64,000 nucleotides of DNA from [Mycobacterium] stephanolepidis (GCF_002356335.1 NZ_AP018165.1:2852001-2916000), one strand, 5' to 3'; counted from the stretch's first letter, positions 25,406 through 34,108 are shown. Notes: a model not told the origin generated them from the sequence alone. Numbers and translations are program-made.

Positions 25406-26310
25406 ACCAGCCAGGCCAGATGCGGGTCCCAGGCCGGCCCGGCCTCCGGAGCGTCGTCGCGCGCCACGATGGCCTGGATGAGCCCGTACGGACGGTCGTC
25501 GGCGTGGAAAACCTCGTTGGGGTTCTCCAGCCCAAACGGCGACAGGTCGTAGACGAAGTGGTGCTTGTTGGGCGCCGAGAGCCGAACCTCGGCGATCAGC
25601 GGATACGACTCCAGGATCGCCTTGCCGATCTCGTACAGCGTCTGCTGCAGAGCCAACGAATGCACGGTGGCGAAGCGCTCCAGAATGATCCGCTTGACCC
25701 CCAGATACGTCTCATCCCAGTCGATATCGGCTCCGACAAAGCGCCATTTGGCCACCAGCGAGGTGGCCATCACCCGGTCACTGGTGGGCTGCAGAACCGT
25801 GTATTTGTCCTCGAGGAAATCGTGAAACTCCGAACCCGTCGACTTCAGCACAACCAGGTCTTTGAGACCACCGATCACCCAGGTCCGCTGCGCCGCACCC
25901 ACACCGTCGACGGTGATCTCCGCGGTACGCACCTCCTGCCCCTTGCGAACCCAGCTGTGGTCGTGCTCGCGCCCGTCGACGACAACTCTCTCCCAGGCAT
26001 ATTCGTCGATCTCGATGCGCGCACCGGTCACCGGTTCGTACTCGTCCACAAAGTGGTGCGCCAAGTCCAGGCCGTATCGCTCGATGGTCTCTATGCCCTT
26101 CTCCTTGGCGTAGGCATAGATGGTCTGCTTCTGGCTGTCGGTGGGCAGCACCTTGCGCTGATCGCCGTCTGTGTAGGCGGCGGCGAAATCCCCACGCAGC
26201 GCGCTGCCGACGTTGAGGTCCTTGATCTCATGACGCGGGCTGTCGCGATAGATCCTGACTACCCGATTCTCGGCCTTGCCGTACTGATTGCCTCCGAGGA
26301 CGATTGCCAC
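25402..26310 (-). CDS. Urate oxidase (factor-independent uricase)
   Basis: 302 residues, the full family length. Active-site elements are YGKAENRVVRIYRD (Lys of the Thr-Lys dyad), RKVLPTDSQKQTIYAYA (Thr) and the SAPNKHHFVYDLSPFG motif with catalytic His and the uricase signature. The enzyme oxidises urate with O2 to 5-hydroxyisourate and hydrogen peroxide without a cofactor. It ends the permease-decarboxylase-HIU hydrolase-uricase operon, 16 bp after the HIU hydrolase gene, so the unstable product meets the next two enzymes in equal supply. Confidence 0.95.
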   Translation of the reverse strand: MAIVLGGNQYGKAENRVVRIYRDSPRHEIKDLNVGSALRGDFAAAYTDGDQRKVLPTDSQKQTIYAYAKEKGIETIERYGLDLAHHFVDEYEPVTGARIEIDEYAWERVVVDGREHDHSWVRKGQEVRTAEITVDGVGAAQRTWVIGGLKDLVVLKSTGSEFHDFLEDKYTVLQPTSDRVMATSLVAKWRFVGADIDWDETYLGVKRIILERFATVHSLALQQTLYEIGKAILESYPLIAEVRLSAPNKHHFVYDLSPFGLENPNEVFHADDRPYGLIQAIVARDDAPEAGPAWDPHLAWLV

Positions 26311-26326
26311 TGGTGCGTTTCCTTTC

Positions 26327-26650
26327 TCAGCTGCCGCGATAGGTGGAGTAGGCGTACGGGCTCAGCAGCAACGGGACATGCAGATGCCCACCACCGTCCG
26401 CCTGAAAACTGATGATCACTTCCGGGTAGAAACCCTCGATCCCGTTGTCGGTGAACCAGGTGCCGGTGTCGAAGATCAGCCGATACCGCCCAGCAGCCAG
26501 CACCGTGCCGGTGAGGTCGGCGATCTTGCCGTCGGAATCTGTTGTGCTGCCGGCCAGCTCGGTACCCGCGCCGTCCAGAAGCGTCACCCGCACGCCCCGC
26601 GCCGGTCGGCCCGATACCGCGTCCAGCACATGGGTACTCAAACCCGTCAC
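26327..26650 (-). CDS. 5-hydroxyisourate hydrolase (transthyretin-like)
   Basis: 107 residues. The family hallmarks are STHVLDAVSGRPARGV at the N-terminus (catalytic His) and the C-terminal YAYSTYRGS, the YRGS motif that separates HIU hydrolases from transthyretin. GGHLHVPLLLSP gives the other active-site His. It hydrolyses 5-hydroxyisourate to OHCU. The start codon overlaps the upstream OHCU decarboxylase stop by 4 bp. Short length and lack of a signal peptide suggest a cytoplasmic tetramer, as in the family. Confidence 0.95.
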   Translation of the reverse strand: MTGLSTHVLDAVSGRPARGVRVTLLDGAGTELAGSTTDSDGKIADLTGTVLAAGRYRLIFDTGTWFTDNGIEGFYPEVIISFQADGGGHLHVPLLLSPYAYSTYRGS

Positions 26651-27189
26651 AATCCACCTTCCGTCTCGACATCATCAGCATGCCTGCCCGCCGGACCCAG
26701 CATCCGCTCCAGGCGGCTGCGATTGATCTTTCCCAATTCCATTCTCATCACACGGCGCTCGTGCTGCGGGTCGTTCTTGAGCCGCTCCTGCAAGATCGCC
26801 AATAGCTCCTCGGCGGGCCTACCATTGGCAAAGACCAGGTACACGTAGCCGAACCGCTCCTCATACTCGGCATTGCATTCCCGCAGACGCTGCAGCACCG
26901 CGGCGTCGGCACCGGTGACGCCGGACTGCTCCCGGCGCGACGCCGCGCTATCGGATCGCTCCCCGATCCTCGGGTGCCCGTCCAGAGCCTCATCCAGGTC
27001 CGAGTCGGTGAGCTCGGCCAGAATCAAGTCCGCCCGGTGATACAGCGCATCTTCATCGCGGAACGGCCGGCCTGCGGCGACCCGCACCGCCCATATCCGC
27101 GACGCGCAGCACTCGTAGAGCCAGTGGATCGCCTGGCCGTCGCTGAGTTCGTTGAAGCTCTCGATCCCCCGCCAGTCAACGCGCCGCAT
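26647..27189 (-). CDS. OHCU decarboxylase (stand-alone, catalytic His present)
   Basis: 180 residues from the ATG at 27189 (MRRVDWRGIESFNELSDGQA). The catalytic motif is intact: DGHPRIGERSD (His-Pro), SRREQSGV (Glu-Gln) and NAEYEERFGYVYLVFANGRP. It decarboxylates OHCU (2-oxo-4-hydroxy-4-carboxy-5-ureidoimidazoline) to (S)-allantoin. The start overlaps the 3' end of the permease gene, whose own C-terminal domain is a divergent relative of this enzyme. The longer open frame from 27372 has a low-complexity N-terminus from the permease region and is not used. Confidence 0.9.
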   Translation of the reverse strand: MRRVDWRGIESFNELSDGQAIHWLYECCASRIWAVRVAAGRPFRDEDALYHRADLILAELTDSDLDEALDGHPRIGERSDSAASRREQSGVTGADAAVLQRLRECNAEYEERFGYVYLVFANGRPAEELLAILQERLKNDPQHERRVMRMELGKINRSRLERMLGPAGRHADDVETEGGL

Positions 27190-29128
27190 GGAAGTCCTCG
27201 AAGCGCCCGAAGCGGGCCGTCGTGATGGGGTTCGCATCGGCCACCAGATCATCGAACCGGTAATTGGCGATCTTGGCGATCTCGATAAGGGCAAAGGACC
27301 GCTCGCTGGTCGTCGAGTTCTCCATGCGGCTCCACCCGTTGCGCAGTACCCGCTCATAGCGCTCGGTCTCACGCGCGCAGATCACCAGTGGAAAACCGAA
27401 ATGTTCGCGATAAGCGTTGGCCAGGCTCACCACGTTGTTCAGCTCCCCCTCATCGAGAGTCTGCAAAATGGTGTGGTCGACGGCCGTCATCTCTCCAGCT
27501 TCGTCCTCGGCGCCCAAATCGGGGAACGATCTGATGAGTTCGAGCTGTTCGTCATCGCTACCGGTGAGCATCGCCTCCTGGAAGGCGCTGCGTAGATCGT
27601 GTGCGTCGGCGAAGGGACGCTGGCGGTAGGCACGATCGACAACCCAGTGCACGTCTTGGACCAGTGCGCCGAAGGTGCGACGGAACTCTTCCAACGTCAT
27701 CTCGTTGACCTGTGCGAGCCGGATGGCGCCGCCGCCCGCCACCGCAATACCCCGGCTGCCGGTGTGGAAGAACAACAGATTCAAGGCGATCGCGGTGATA
27801 GCGCCCATGGTGATACCGGTGCTGAACGGGATCTGCAGCAGGCCCGGCACAGCCTGGTCGATTCCCGGCAACGCGGGAACCTGAACCTCACGTCCGCGAT
27901 CCAGCACCGTCGACGGGCCCGATGATTGGGAGAACTGTACGTACATCCCCATGGCCAGTGAGGTACTGGCGATGATCAAGTTGCGGTGATCGTTGAAGTC
28001 GACCTTGCCGAGAGTCTGGATGCCGACCACAGCCACCGTCGCGAACAGTGTCATCGCGGCCCCGCCCAGCACCGGGGCCGGGATGGACTCCACGACCTTG
28101 GCGGTCTTGGGCAACACTCCCAACACCATCATGATGACCCCGGCGGCCGCTACTACCCAACGACTCTTGACCCCGGTCAGGCGCACCAGACCGACGTTCT
28201 CCGAGAACGCCGTGTAGGGGAAGGAGTTGAAGGTGCCGCCGATCATGGTGGCGATGCCGTCGGCGCGGACGGTGGCCGCGATATCCGCCCCGCGCACCCG
28301 CTTGCCGACGATCTCGGCGGTGGCGAAGACCGCGCCGGTGGATTCAACAGCGGTCACCATCAGCACCACGATCAGAGACACCACCACGATGACGTCGAAA
28401 CGCGGTGCGCCGAAGGCGAACGGCGAGGTGAATCCGATCCAGCCCGCCTCACCCACCCGGGTGAAATCGGTATCACCGGCGATCCAGGCGATGGCGGTAC
28501 CGGCGATCAACCCGAGCAGCACGGCGATGGTGCTCCAGAAGCCACGAAAGAACCTCTGCATCAACACGATCAGCACGATGGTGCCCACCGCGTACACCAG
28601 CCAGCGCCCGTTGCCGGGATCGTGCGCGGCCACCGGGCTGTGCGGGTTACGGACGGCGTCGCCGATGCCCACCGGCAACAGCGACACCCCGATGATCGTG
28701 ATGACCGAGCCGGTCACGATGGGCGGGAAGAAACGGATGAGGCGGGCGAAGAACGGCGCGATGAGAAAGGTGAACGCGCCGGCGGCGATGACGGCGCCGT
28801 AGACGGTGAGCAGCCCGACCCGGCCGCCGCCGTGGTCATTGGCGATCTTGATCACCGGGGCCAGGGTCGCGAAGGTGACACCCTGCAGCAGCGGCAGTCG
28901 CACGCCGATCTTCCCGAACCCGACCGCCTGCAGGATGGAGGCGATACCGCAGGTGAACAGGTCGGCGGTGATCAGCATGGTCAGCGCCTCGGCGTCCAGG
29001 TCGATGGCGCGCGCGATGAGCAGCGGCACCAGTACCGCGCCGGCATAAAACGCGATCACATGTTGAATGCCCAGCGTGACGAGCTTGCCCGCGGACGGCA
29101 CCTCATCGACGGGATGAACTCTCCTCAT
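27176..29128 (-). CDS. NCS2 urate/xanthine permease fused to a degenerate OHCU-decarboxylase-like domain
   Basis: 650 residues from the ATG at 29128, which has AGGGAGG eight bases upstream. Residues about 1-450 form an NCS2 nucleobase-cation symporter (QHVIAFYAGAVLVPLLIARA, the QxxxFS-like TAFSENVGLVRLTG region, and about 14 membrane helices). Residues about 475-640 resemble OHCU decarboxylase (VNEMTLEEFRRTFGALVQDV, then NAYREHFGFPLVICARE). The catalytic His-Pro is replaced by SFPDL and the EQ motif is lost, so this domain is probably inactive and may sense, scaffold or regulate. The permease likely imports urate or xanthine. Fusion to a transporter, beside an intact stand-alone decarboxylase, is the unusual part. 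Confidence 0.85.
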   Translation of the reverse strand: MRRVHPVDEVPSAGKLVTLGIQHVIAFYAGAVLVPLLIARAIDLDAEALTMLITADLFTCGIASILQAVGFGKIGVRLPLLQGVTFATLAPVIKIANDHGGGRVGLLTVYGAVIAAGAFTFLIAPFFARLIRFFPPIVTGSVITIIGVSLLPVGIGDAVRNPHSPVAAHDPGNGRWLVYAVGTIVLIVLMQRFFRGFWSTIAVLLGLIAGTAIAWIAGDTDFTRVGEAGWIGFTSPFAFGAPRFDVIVVVSLIVVLMVTAVESTGAVFATAEIVGKRVRGADIAATVRADGIATMIGGTFNSFPYTAFSENVGLVRLTGVKSRWVVAAAGVIMMVLGVLPKTAKVVESIPAPVLGGAAMTLFATVAVVGIQTLGKVDFNDHRNLIIASTSLAMGMYVQFSQSSGPSTVLDRGREVQVPALPGIDQAVPGLLQIPFSTGITMGAITAIALNLLFFHTGSRGIAVAGGGAIRLAQVNEMTLEEFRRTFGALVQDVHWVVDRAYRQRPFADAHDLRSAFQEAMLTGSDDEQLELIRSFPDLGAEDEAGEMTAVDHTILQTLDEGELNNVVSLANAYREHFGFPLVICARETERYERVLRNGWSRMENSTTSERSFALIEIAKIANYRFDDLVADANPITTARFGRFEDFHAAR

Positions 29129-29229
29129 CGCGGAACCTCCCTGGTCTCGGAGCGTCCGCACACACCCGCCGGCCGCGCAAGCGACGCTAGAGCCAGCGTG
29201 TTGCGGCCAGGTTGCCGGGTGTCTATATT

Positions 29230-29244
29230 TTGCCGACCGGTCAA
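29230..29244. promoter_or_regulatory. GntR-type operator candidate upstream of the urate permease operon
   Basis: TTGCCGACCGGTCAA is an imperfect dyad (TTGnC...GnCAA) with a perfect core GACCGGTC. It lies about 100 bp upstream of the permease ATG and just after the GntR stop. FCD-type GntR proteins often bind dyads of this size. The assignment rests on position and symmetry. Confidence 0.35.
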
Positions 29245-29249
29245 TCCCG

Positions 29250-29960
29250 CTACGTATCGACGATCACATCCAATTGCCCTGCGGCAGAGACTATCGCCGA
29301 CTCCAAGCGGTCGTGGTGTGTGCTCGCCACCGCGAGCAGGGCGTCGGTATCGCGCCTTGCCACCGCTGTGATCATCGCCTCATGGTCGGCATGCAGCTGC
29401 AATTGATCCGACGCCGATACCGTCCGCATCACCTGAAACGGTTCGGTCAGATTCCAGGTGGCCTCGAACATGTGCAACAGGCGATGCATGCCGCAGGGGG
29501 CTACCAAGGCGCGGTGAAAACGCCGGGAGTGCAGGTGAAAGGCCCGCGCATCACCCTCGACAGTCGCCTGTTGCAGCAGCTCGTGTTCGGCCAGCGCTCG
29601 ATCCAGGTCCTCCGAGGTTGCCAGCGCCGCGGCCTGCGCCAGCGCGGCACGCTCGAGAACGCCTCGGGTGAAATAGATCTCACGAAGCTCCGGCAGCGTG
29701 AGTTGAGCCACCCGATATCCGCCATTGGCGCGATGATTGACAAGCCCTTCGGCGACAAGGGTCTTGAGCGCTTCCCGCACCGGAATGGGACTGATCTGGT
29801 ACGTGTCGGCCACTTCGTTGATGGGGATCGTCGAACCCGGTGGCGCGGCACCGTCCAGGATGGCACGCCGCAGCCCGTCGAGCACGCTCGTCTGGTCATG
29901 CCCGGACGTGTTGGCGCGCAGCTCGTTGATCAGCCTCCGGTAGCGGAACGTACGTGACAT
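29250..29960 (-). CDS. GntR family regulator (FCD-type ligand domain)
   Basis: 236 residues from the ATG at 29960, with GGAGGGCGA immediately upstream. The N-terminal winged helix reads LRRAILDGAAPPGSTIPINE then TYQISPIPVREALKTLVAEG and RANGGYRVAQL. The C-terminal helices (RGVLERAALAQAAALATSED, HSRRFHRALVAPCGMHRLLH, ADHEAMITAVARRDTDALLA) follow the FCD ligand-binding domain, with His/Asp positions for a metal. It sits between the urate-permease operon and the divergent allantoin racemase, so it is the probable local regulator of purine catabolism, responding to a pathway intermediate such as allantoin or allantoate. Confidence 0.85.
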   Translation of the reverse strand: MSRTFRYRRLINELRANTSGHDQTSVLDGLRRAILDGAAPPGSTIPINEVADTYQISPIPVREALKTLVAEGLVNHRANGGYRVAQLTLPELREIYFTRGVLERAALAQAAALATSEDLDRALAEHELLQQATVEGDARAFHLHSRRFHRALVAPCGMHRLLHMFEATWNLTEPFQVMRTVSASDQLQLHADHEAMITAVARRDTDALLAVASTHHDRLESAIVSAAGQLDVIVDT

Positions 29961-30062
29961 TCGCCCTCCATCGCCGTCGCCTACCACCCGATCTTCCCAG
30001 CGCTCGCGCCTGCCCGCCATCGCTGGCGACACAGAGTTAACGCGAACGTTTCATGGCGCGGT

Positions 30063-30077
30063 GCGCTGTGACAGCGC
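30063..30077. promoter_or_regulatory. Palindrome between the GntR and racemase genes
   Basis: GCGCTGTGACAGCGC is a perfect 15-bp dyad (7-1-7) 40 bp before the racemase ATG. Its position in the divergent GntR/racemase region suggests an operator; it is unlike the TTGnC-type site at 29230, so a different protein may bind. Confidence 0.35.
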
Positions 30078-30117
30078 CACACCCCGCACCCTACGCGGGC
30101 GACGTACCCTGTGGGCC

Positions 30118-30858
30118 ATGCGGATACGCGTCATCAATCCCAATACCACCGAGGCCATGACGAAGGCCGTCGGCGTGGTGGCGGAATCGGCGGCCTGGCC
30201 GGGAACCAGCATCACCACCGTCAACCCTTCGATAGGGCCGGTATCGATAGAGAGCCATTACGACGAGGCGTTGAGTGTGCCCGGTGTGCTGGCCGAAATC
30301 CGTCGCGCCGAATCCGAAGGCGCCGAAGGGTATGTACTCGCGTGCTTCGGCGATCCCGGCCTCGATGCGGCCCGGGAACTTGCCACCGGTCCGGTGCTCG
30401 GTATCGCCGAGGCCGCCATGCACATGGCCAGTCACCTGGGCCGGGGGTTCAGTGTGGTCACCACACTGGAACGCACCGCCGGTCGCGCCTGGGATCTGGC
30501 CGAACGCTATGGGATGTCACGTTTCTGCCGAGGCGTGCACGGTTGCGATATCGCGGTGCTCGACTTGGAAACCAATCCCCAGACCAAGGATATTCTCATA
30601 GAACTATGCCGCCGCGCGGCGCGCGACGACGGCAGCGAGGTGATCGTGCTGGGCTGCGCGGGAATGGCCGGGCTGTGCCGGGACATCTCGGCAGAGATCG
30701 GACTCCCGGTAATCGACGGCGTGGCAGCCGCGGTGAACCTGGTGCAATCGTTGGTATCGATGGGCCTGCGCAAATCCGGACACGGCGAGTTCGCCGCACC
30801 TCCGGTCAAACCCTATGCCGGACTATTGGATTCGTTCGGATCGATACCGGCGGGATGA
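30118..30858 (+). CDS. Allantoin/hydantoin racemase (Asp/Glu racemase family)
   Basis: 246 residues from the ATG at 30118 (MRIRVINPNTTEAMTKAVGV). The INPNTT start is diagnostic of hydantoin/allantoin racemases. Two catalytic cysteines appear in YVLACFGDPGLDAAREL and VIVLGCAGMAGLC, each in a typical context. In this neighbourhood the likely role is interconversion of (R)- and (S)-allantoin before allantoinase. Its 3' end overlaps the convergent PuuE gene by 46 bp. Confidence 0.85.
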   Translation: MRIRVINPNTTEAMTKAVGVVAESAAWPGTSITTVNPSIGPVSIESHYDEALSVPGVLAEIRRAESEGAEGYVLACFGDPGLDAARELATGPVLGIAEAAMHMASHLGRGFSVVTTLERTAGRAWDLAERYGMSRFCRGVHGCDIAVLDLETNPQTKDILIELCRRAARDDGSEVIVLGCAGMAGLCRDISAEIGLPVIDGVAAAVNLVQSLVSMGLRKSGHGEFAAPPVKPYAGLLDSFGSIPAG

Positions 30859-31778
30859 ACCCGACGCCAATGCTCGGCGATGTCGATGCGTCTGGCGATC
30901 CACACCGCCTCATGCGCTTGTACGTGGTCGAGGAACCGTTCGAGCGCAACCGTGCGCGCCGGCCGGCCTACCAGCCGGCAATGTAAACCCACCGACAGCA
31001 TCTTCGGACTGCCCGCCTCCCCCTCGGCGTACAGACAATCGAAGGCATCACGCAGATGGGTGAAAAATTGTTCCCCACTGGGGAATCCGGCCGGTGAGGC
31101 GAACCGCATGTCATTGGTGTCCAGGGTGTAGGGCACCACCAGGTGGTCCGTCACACCGCCGTGAGCGGCCACCCGAACCCAGTACGGCAGGTCATCGGCG
31201 TACGAGTCGGAGTCGTAGGTGAACCCTCCGTGCTCGACCACCAGCTGCCGGGTCTGTGGGGAGTCCCGCCCTGTGTACCACCCCAGGGGCGCCGCGCCGG
31301 TGAGATCGCGCAGAATCTGAACCGCCTGCACCATGTGCTCACGCTCGATATCCGGCGACACCAACTGATAGGACTGCCAGCGCAGCCCGTGGCAGGCAAT
31401 CTCGTGCCCAAGCTCACTGAACGCGGCCACCGCCTCTGGATTGCGCTGCAAAGCCCGCGCCACCGCGAAGATGGTCAGCGGCAGGCCACGGCGCTCGAAG
31501 ACCCTCAAGACGCGCCAGAGACCGGCCCGTGAGCCGTATTCGTACAGCGACTCCATGCTCATGTGCCGGTTGGGGAATGCCTCGGCCGGGACCATCTCCG
31601 AGAGAAATGTCTCTGAACCCGCCGAGCCATCCAGGACGTTGTTTTCCGCGCCCTCTTCGTAGTTGAGCACGAACTGCACCGCGATCAGCGCCTCGCCGGG
31701 CCACCGCGGGTGTGGCGGCGTGCGCCCATAACCCACCATGTCGCGGGGTGCCGCCTGTCCAGCCTCGTTATGAGCCAT
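30813..31778 (-). CDS. puuE: PuuE-type allantoinase (polysaccharide deacetylase family)
   Basis: 321 residues from the ATG at 31778 (MAHNEAGQAAPRDMVGYGRT). PuuE features are VQFVLNYEEGAENNVLDG near residue 40, the ELGHEIACHGLRWQSYQL segment, WYTGRDSPQTRQLV, and GGFTYDSDSYADDLPYWVRV. This class hydrolyses (S)-allantoin to allantoate without the metal dependence of classical allantoinases. The gene converges with the racemase and diverges from the NCS1 permease, tying transport and ring opening to one regulatory region. Frames extending further upstream (to 32018) overlap the permease leader and lack similarity. Confidence 0.88.
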   Translation of the reverse strand: MAHNEAGQAAPRDMVGYGRTPPHPRWPGEALIAVQFVLNYEEGAENNVLDGSAGSETFLSEMVPAEAFPNRHMSMESLYEYGSRAGLWRVLRVFERRGLPLTIFAVARALQRNPEAVAAFSELGHEIACHGLRWQSYQLVSPDIEREHMVQAVQILRDLTGAAPLGWYTGRDSPQTRQLVVEHGGFTYDSDSYADDLPYWVRVAAHGGVTDHLVVPYTLDTNDMRFASPAGFPSGEQFFTHLRDAFDCLYAEGEAGSPKMLSVGLHCRLVGRPARTVALERFLDHVQAHEAVWIARRIDIAEHWRRVHPAGIDPNESNSPA

Positions 31779-31801
31779 CGTGCGCACGATAGTAGGCGGC
31801 C

Positions 31802-31836
31802 CGATCCACCGCATCGAATCACGTTCCGGTGGATCG
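31802..31836. promoter_or_regulatory. 10-bp inverted repeat between puuE and the NCS1 permease
   Basis: CGATCCACCG (31802-31811) and its exact reverse complement CGGTGGATCG (31827-31836) are separated by 15 bases. The pair lies in the 166-bp divergent promoter region, 24 bp before the puuE ATG and about 110 bp before the permease GTG. It may be a double operator for both genes. Confidence 0.45.
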
Positions 31837-31944
31837 ATTCTGATCCGGGAAAATATTGTTTCCGCGCAACACGGTGGCAACACCGGCCGCTTAGTTTCGG
31901 GTGTCACCAGCTTTCCTGGCTGGTCGACATTCGGAGGAGGTTCT

Positions 31945-33462
31945 GTGAGCGGCGCACTCACGGCTGAGGCCATCGCCCCGACCGGCGGACACGGTGCTGC
32001 CGGGGAGAGTGTGATCAAGCCCGGCTATGACCCGGCGTTGACCAATGGCGACCTGGCACCGCTGCGGACTCAGAATTGGACCAGCTACAACTTCTTTGCG
32101 TTCTGGATGTCCGATGTACACAGTGTCGGCGGTTACGTCTTCGCGGGAAGTCTTTTCGCGCTGGGAATCTCAGCATCGCAGGTGCTGCTCGCCCTGCTGG
32201 TCGGCATCGTGGCGGTGTACTGGCTGTGCAACCTGGTGGCTCGCCCCTCCCAACAGACCGGCGTGCCCTACCCGGTGACCACACGCATCGCGTTCGGAGT
32301 GCGCGGCGCCAATCTTCCGGCCGTGATCCGCGGACTCATCGCCGTGGCCTGGTATGGCATTCAAACCTATTTGGCATCAACGGCATTCGTGCTTTTGGCG
32401 GTGAAGTTCGAGCCTTCCCTTGGTCGCTACACCAATGCCGACGAGTATGGCTTTCTGGGTCTGTCTTTCCTGGGCTGGGGCGGCTTCCTGCTGATGTGGG
32501 TACTGCAGGCCGCAGTCTTCTGGAACGGCATGGAGGCGATACGTAAATTCATCGACTTCTGCGGGCCCGCGGTGTACGCGGTGATGCTGGCACTTGCGCT
32601 CTATCTCGTCGTCGCGGCCGGTTGGGAAAACGTGCATTTCGGCCTGGCCTCGGGCCCGCCCAAAACTGGGTTCGCCGCAGCGGCGACGGTGCTGAGCGCG
32701 ATCGCACTGGTGGTGTCGTACTTCTCGGGCCCCATGCTCAACTTCGGTGACTTTTCCCGATATGGCCGCACCTTCGACGAGGTCAAACGCGGCAACTTTC
32801 TGGGATTGCCGTTGAACTTCCTGTTCTTCGCCGTGTTGGCGGTATGCACGGTCTCGGCCGGCGCAACGGTCATCGGCCGCGGCGAGGACGGCGCCATCAT
32901 CACCGACCCGGTGCTGATCGTGGACAAGATCAACAACACCACCGCGGCGGTGCTGGGCGTGCTCACCTTCGCGATCGCCACCATCGGGATCAACATCGTG
33001 GCCAACTTCGTCTCGCCCGCTTTCGATTTCTCCAATCTGGCCCCGACCCGGATCAGCTGGCGCGCCGGCGGGATGATCGCGGCGGTCGGCTCGATCCTGA
33101 TCACGCCCTGGAATCTCTACAACAACCCCAACACCATCCACTACACGCTCGACATTCTCGGCGCCGTGATCGGCCCACTCTTCGGAGTCCTGATCGCCGA
33201 CTTCTATCTGGTGCAGGACCGCACGGTCATCGTGGACGATCTGTTCACGTTGTCCCCGTCGGGGACGTACTACTACCGCGGCGGCATCAACCCGGTCGCG
33301 GTGACCGCGACGGTGGTCGGCGCCGCAGTGGCCATCGCGACCGTGATCTGGGGCAGCACATATCTGGCCGCCTTTACCTGGTTCGTGGGCGCGGGCATCG
33401 GTTTCGCCGTCTATCTCCTCGGCATGCGATACACGCCGCGGCATCTGGTTTACGGCCGGTAA
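31945..33462 (+). CDS. NCS1 family nucleobase/allantoin permease
   Basis: 505 residues from a GTG at 31945 (reading VSGALTAEAIAPTGGHGAAG), preceded by GGAGGAGG. A longer frame from 31780 crosses the regulatory region and is rejected. NCS1 features include LRTQNWTSYNFFAFWMSDVH near residue 45, GIQTYLASTAF, GPMLNFGDFSRYGRT and LAPTRISWRAGG, with about 12 membrane helices. PucI-type relatives import allantoin. Placed divergently from allantoinase, it probably imports allantoin with sodium or protons. Confidence 0.88.
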   Translation: MSGALTAEAIAPTGGHGAAGESVIKPGYDPALTNGDLAPLRTQNWTSYNFFAFWMSDVHSVGGYVFAGSLFALGISASQVLLALLVGIVAVYWLCNLVARPSQQTGVPYPVTTRIAFGVRGANLPAVIRGLIAVAWYGIQTYLASTAFVLLAVKFEPSLGRYTNADEYGFLGLSFLGWGGFLLMWVLQAAVFWNGMEAIRKFIDFCGPAVYAVMLALALYLVVAAGWENVHFGLASGPPKTGFAAAATVLSAIALVVSYFSGPMLNFGDFSRYGRTFDEVKRGNFLGLPLNFLFFAVLAVCTVSAGATVIGRGEDGAIITDPVLIVDKINNTTAAVLGVLTFAIATIGINIVANFVSPAFDFSNLAPTRISWRAGGMIAAVGSILITPWNLYNNPNTIHYTLDILGAVIGPLFGVLIADFYLVQDRTVIVDDLFTLSPSGTYYYRGGINPVAVTATVVGAAVAIATVIWGSTYLAAFTWFVGAGIGFAVYLLGMRYTPRHLVYGR

Positions 33463-34016
33463 TCGTGGTCGGAACCGTCGCCGAGATGCCCGCACGGCAC
33501 CTCGATCACGTCGCCGCGTGCGGCCAGGTACGGCCCGGCTCCCCGGTCGCCCGCCAGGGCGCTCGACAACGGCCCGAAATGCTCCGAGCCGATGTACACC
33601 GGATGCCCCGGCCGACCCCCGAATGTCGCGCGGACCAGCGCCGATCGGCGGCGCTCACCGGCGCGCAGCACGGCGTCGACCACCTCCGGCCCCACCGACG
33701 GCAGATCCACCAAATGAATGAGTACCCCGGCCACATCTGTGCGCGGGTGCACAATTTCCAGCACCGCCCGCACCGATTCCGACACGCCGTCCCGCCACCG
33801 CTCCACGTCGATACCCCGTGCGGGCAAAGGTATCTCGGCCGACGCAGCGCCCTGCGTCACATAGATCTCGTCGCAACCGCCCCGATCCAGTGCCACGACG
33901 GCCAGTTCGAGCCAGCGTCCGTTCTCGGCAAGGATCTTCGGCATGCCATAGCGGCTTCCGGCACCAGCTGCCAGCACCGCGCCGATGACGAGGCCCGTGC
34001 CGGTATCCGGTTGCAT
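33450..34016 (-). CDS. MocA-like molybdenum cofactor nucleotidyltransferase
   Basis: 188 residues from the ATG at 34016 (MQPDTGTGLVIGAVLAAGAG). The NTP-binding motif LAAGAGSRYGMPKIL near residue 15 and LIHLVDLPSVGPEVVDAVL (the DLP metal-binding motif) fit the MobA/MocA family. MocA transfers CMP from CTP to molybdopterin, giving the cofactor form used by xanthine dehydrogenases. The presence of Moco-dependent xanthine dehydrogenase and XdhC nearby supports this role. It converges on the permease (13-bp overlap) and is divergent from dctA. Confidence 0.75.
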   Translation of the reverse strand: MQPDTGTGLVIGAVLAAGAGSRYGMPKILAENGRWLELAVVALDRGGCDEIYVTQGAASAEIPLPARGIDVERWRDGVSESVRAVLEIVHPRTDVAGVLIHLVDLPSVGPEVVDAVLRAGERRRSALVRATFGGRPGHPVYIGSEHFGPLSSALAGDRGAGPYLAARGDVIEVPCGHLGDGSDHDYRP

Positions 34017-34108
34017 ACGTCCATCGAACCGCACGGGCGCGCCGTGCGTAATACGGGCTGAATACCGTGTTCACATCCGATAAACAGGCCGTCGTTACGG
34101 TCGCGCAC

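Noticed and set aside
27986..29371. Long plus-strand open frame (461 codons) opposite the urate permease
   Set aside because: Its residues are almost only Asp, Gly, His, Arg and Gln in a pattern produced by the complementary strand of a high-GC membrane protein gene; the permease on the other strand has clear family motifs.
32377..33495. Minus-strand frame of 372 codons opposite the NCS1 permease
   Set aside because: Arg/Asp/Val-rich complement of membrane helices; the permease frame is convincing.
33450..34016. MobA-type guanylyltransferase call for the nucleotidyltransferase
   Set aside because: Linked xanthine dehydrogenase family enzymes use the cytosine dinucleotide or sulfurated cofactor, so a MocA-like role is preferred; both remain possible.
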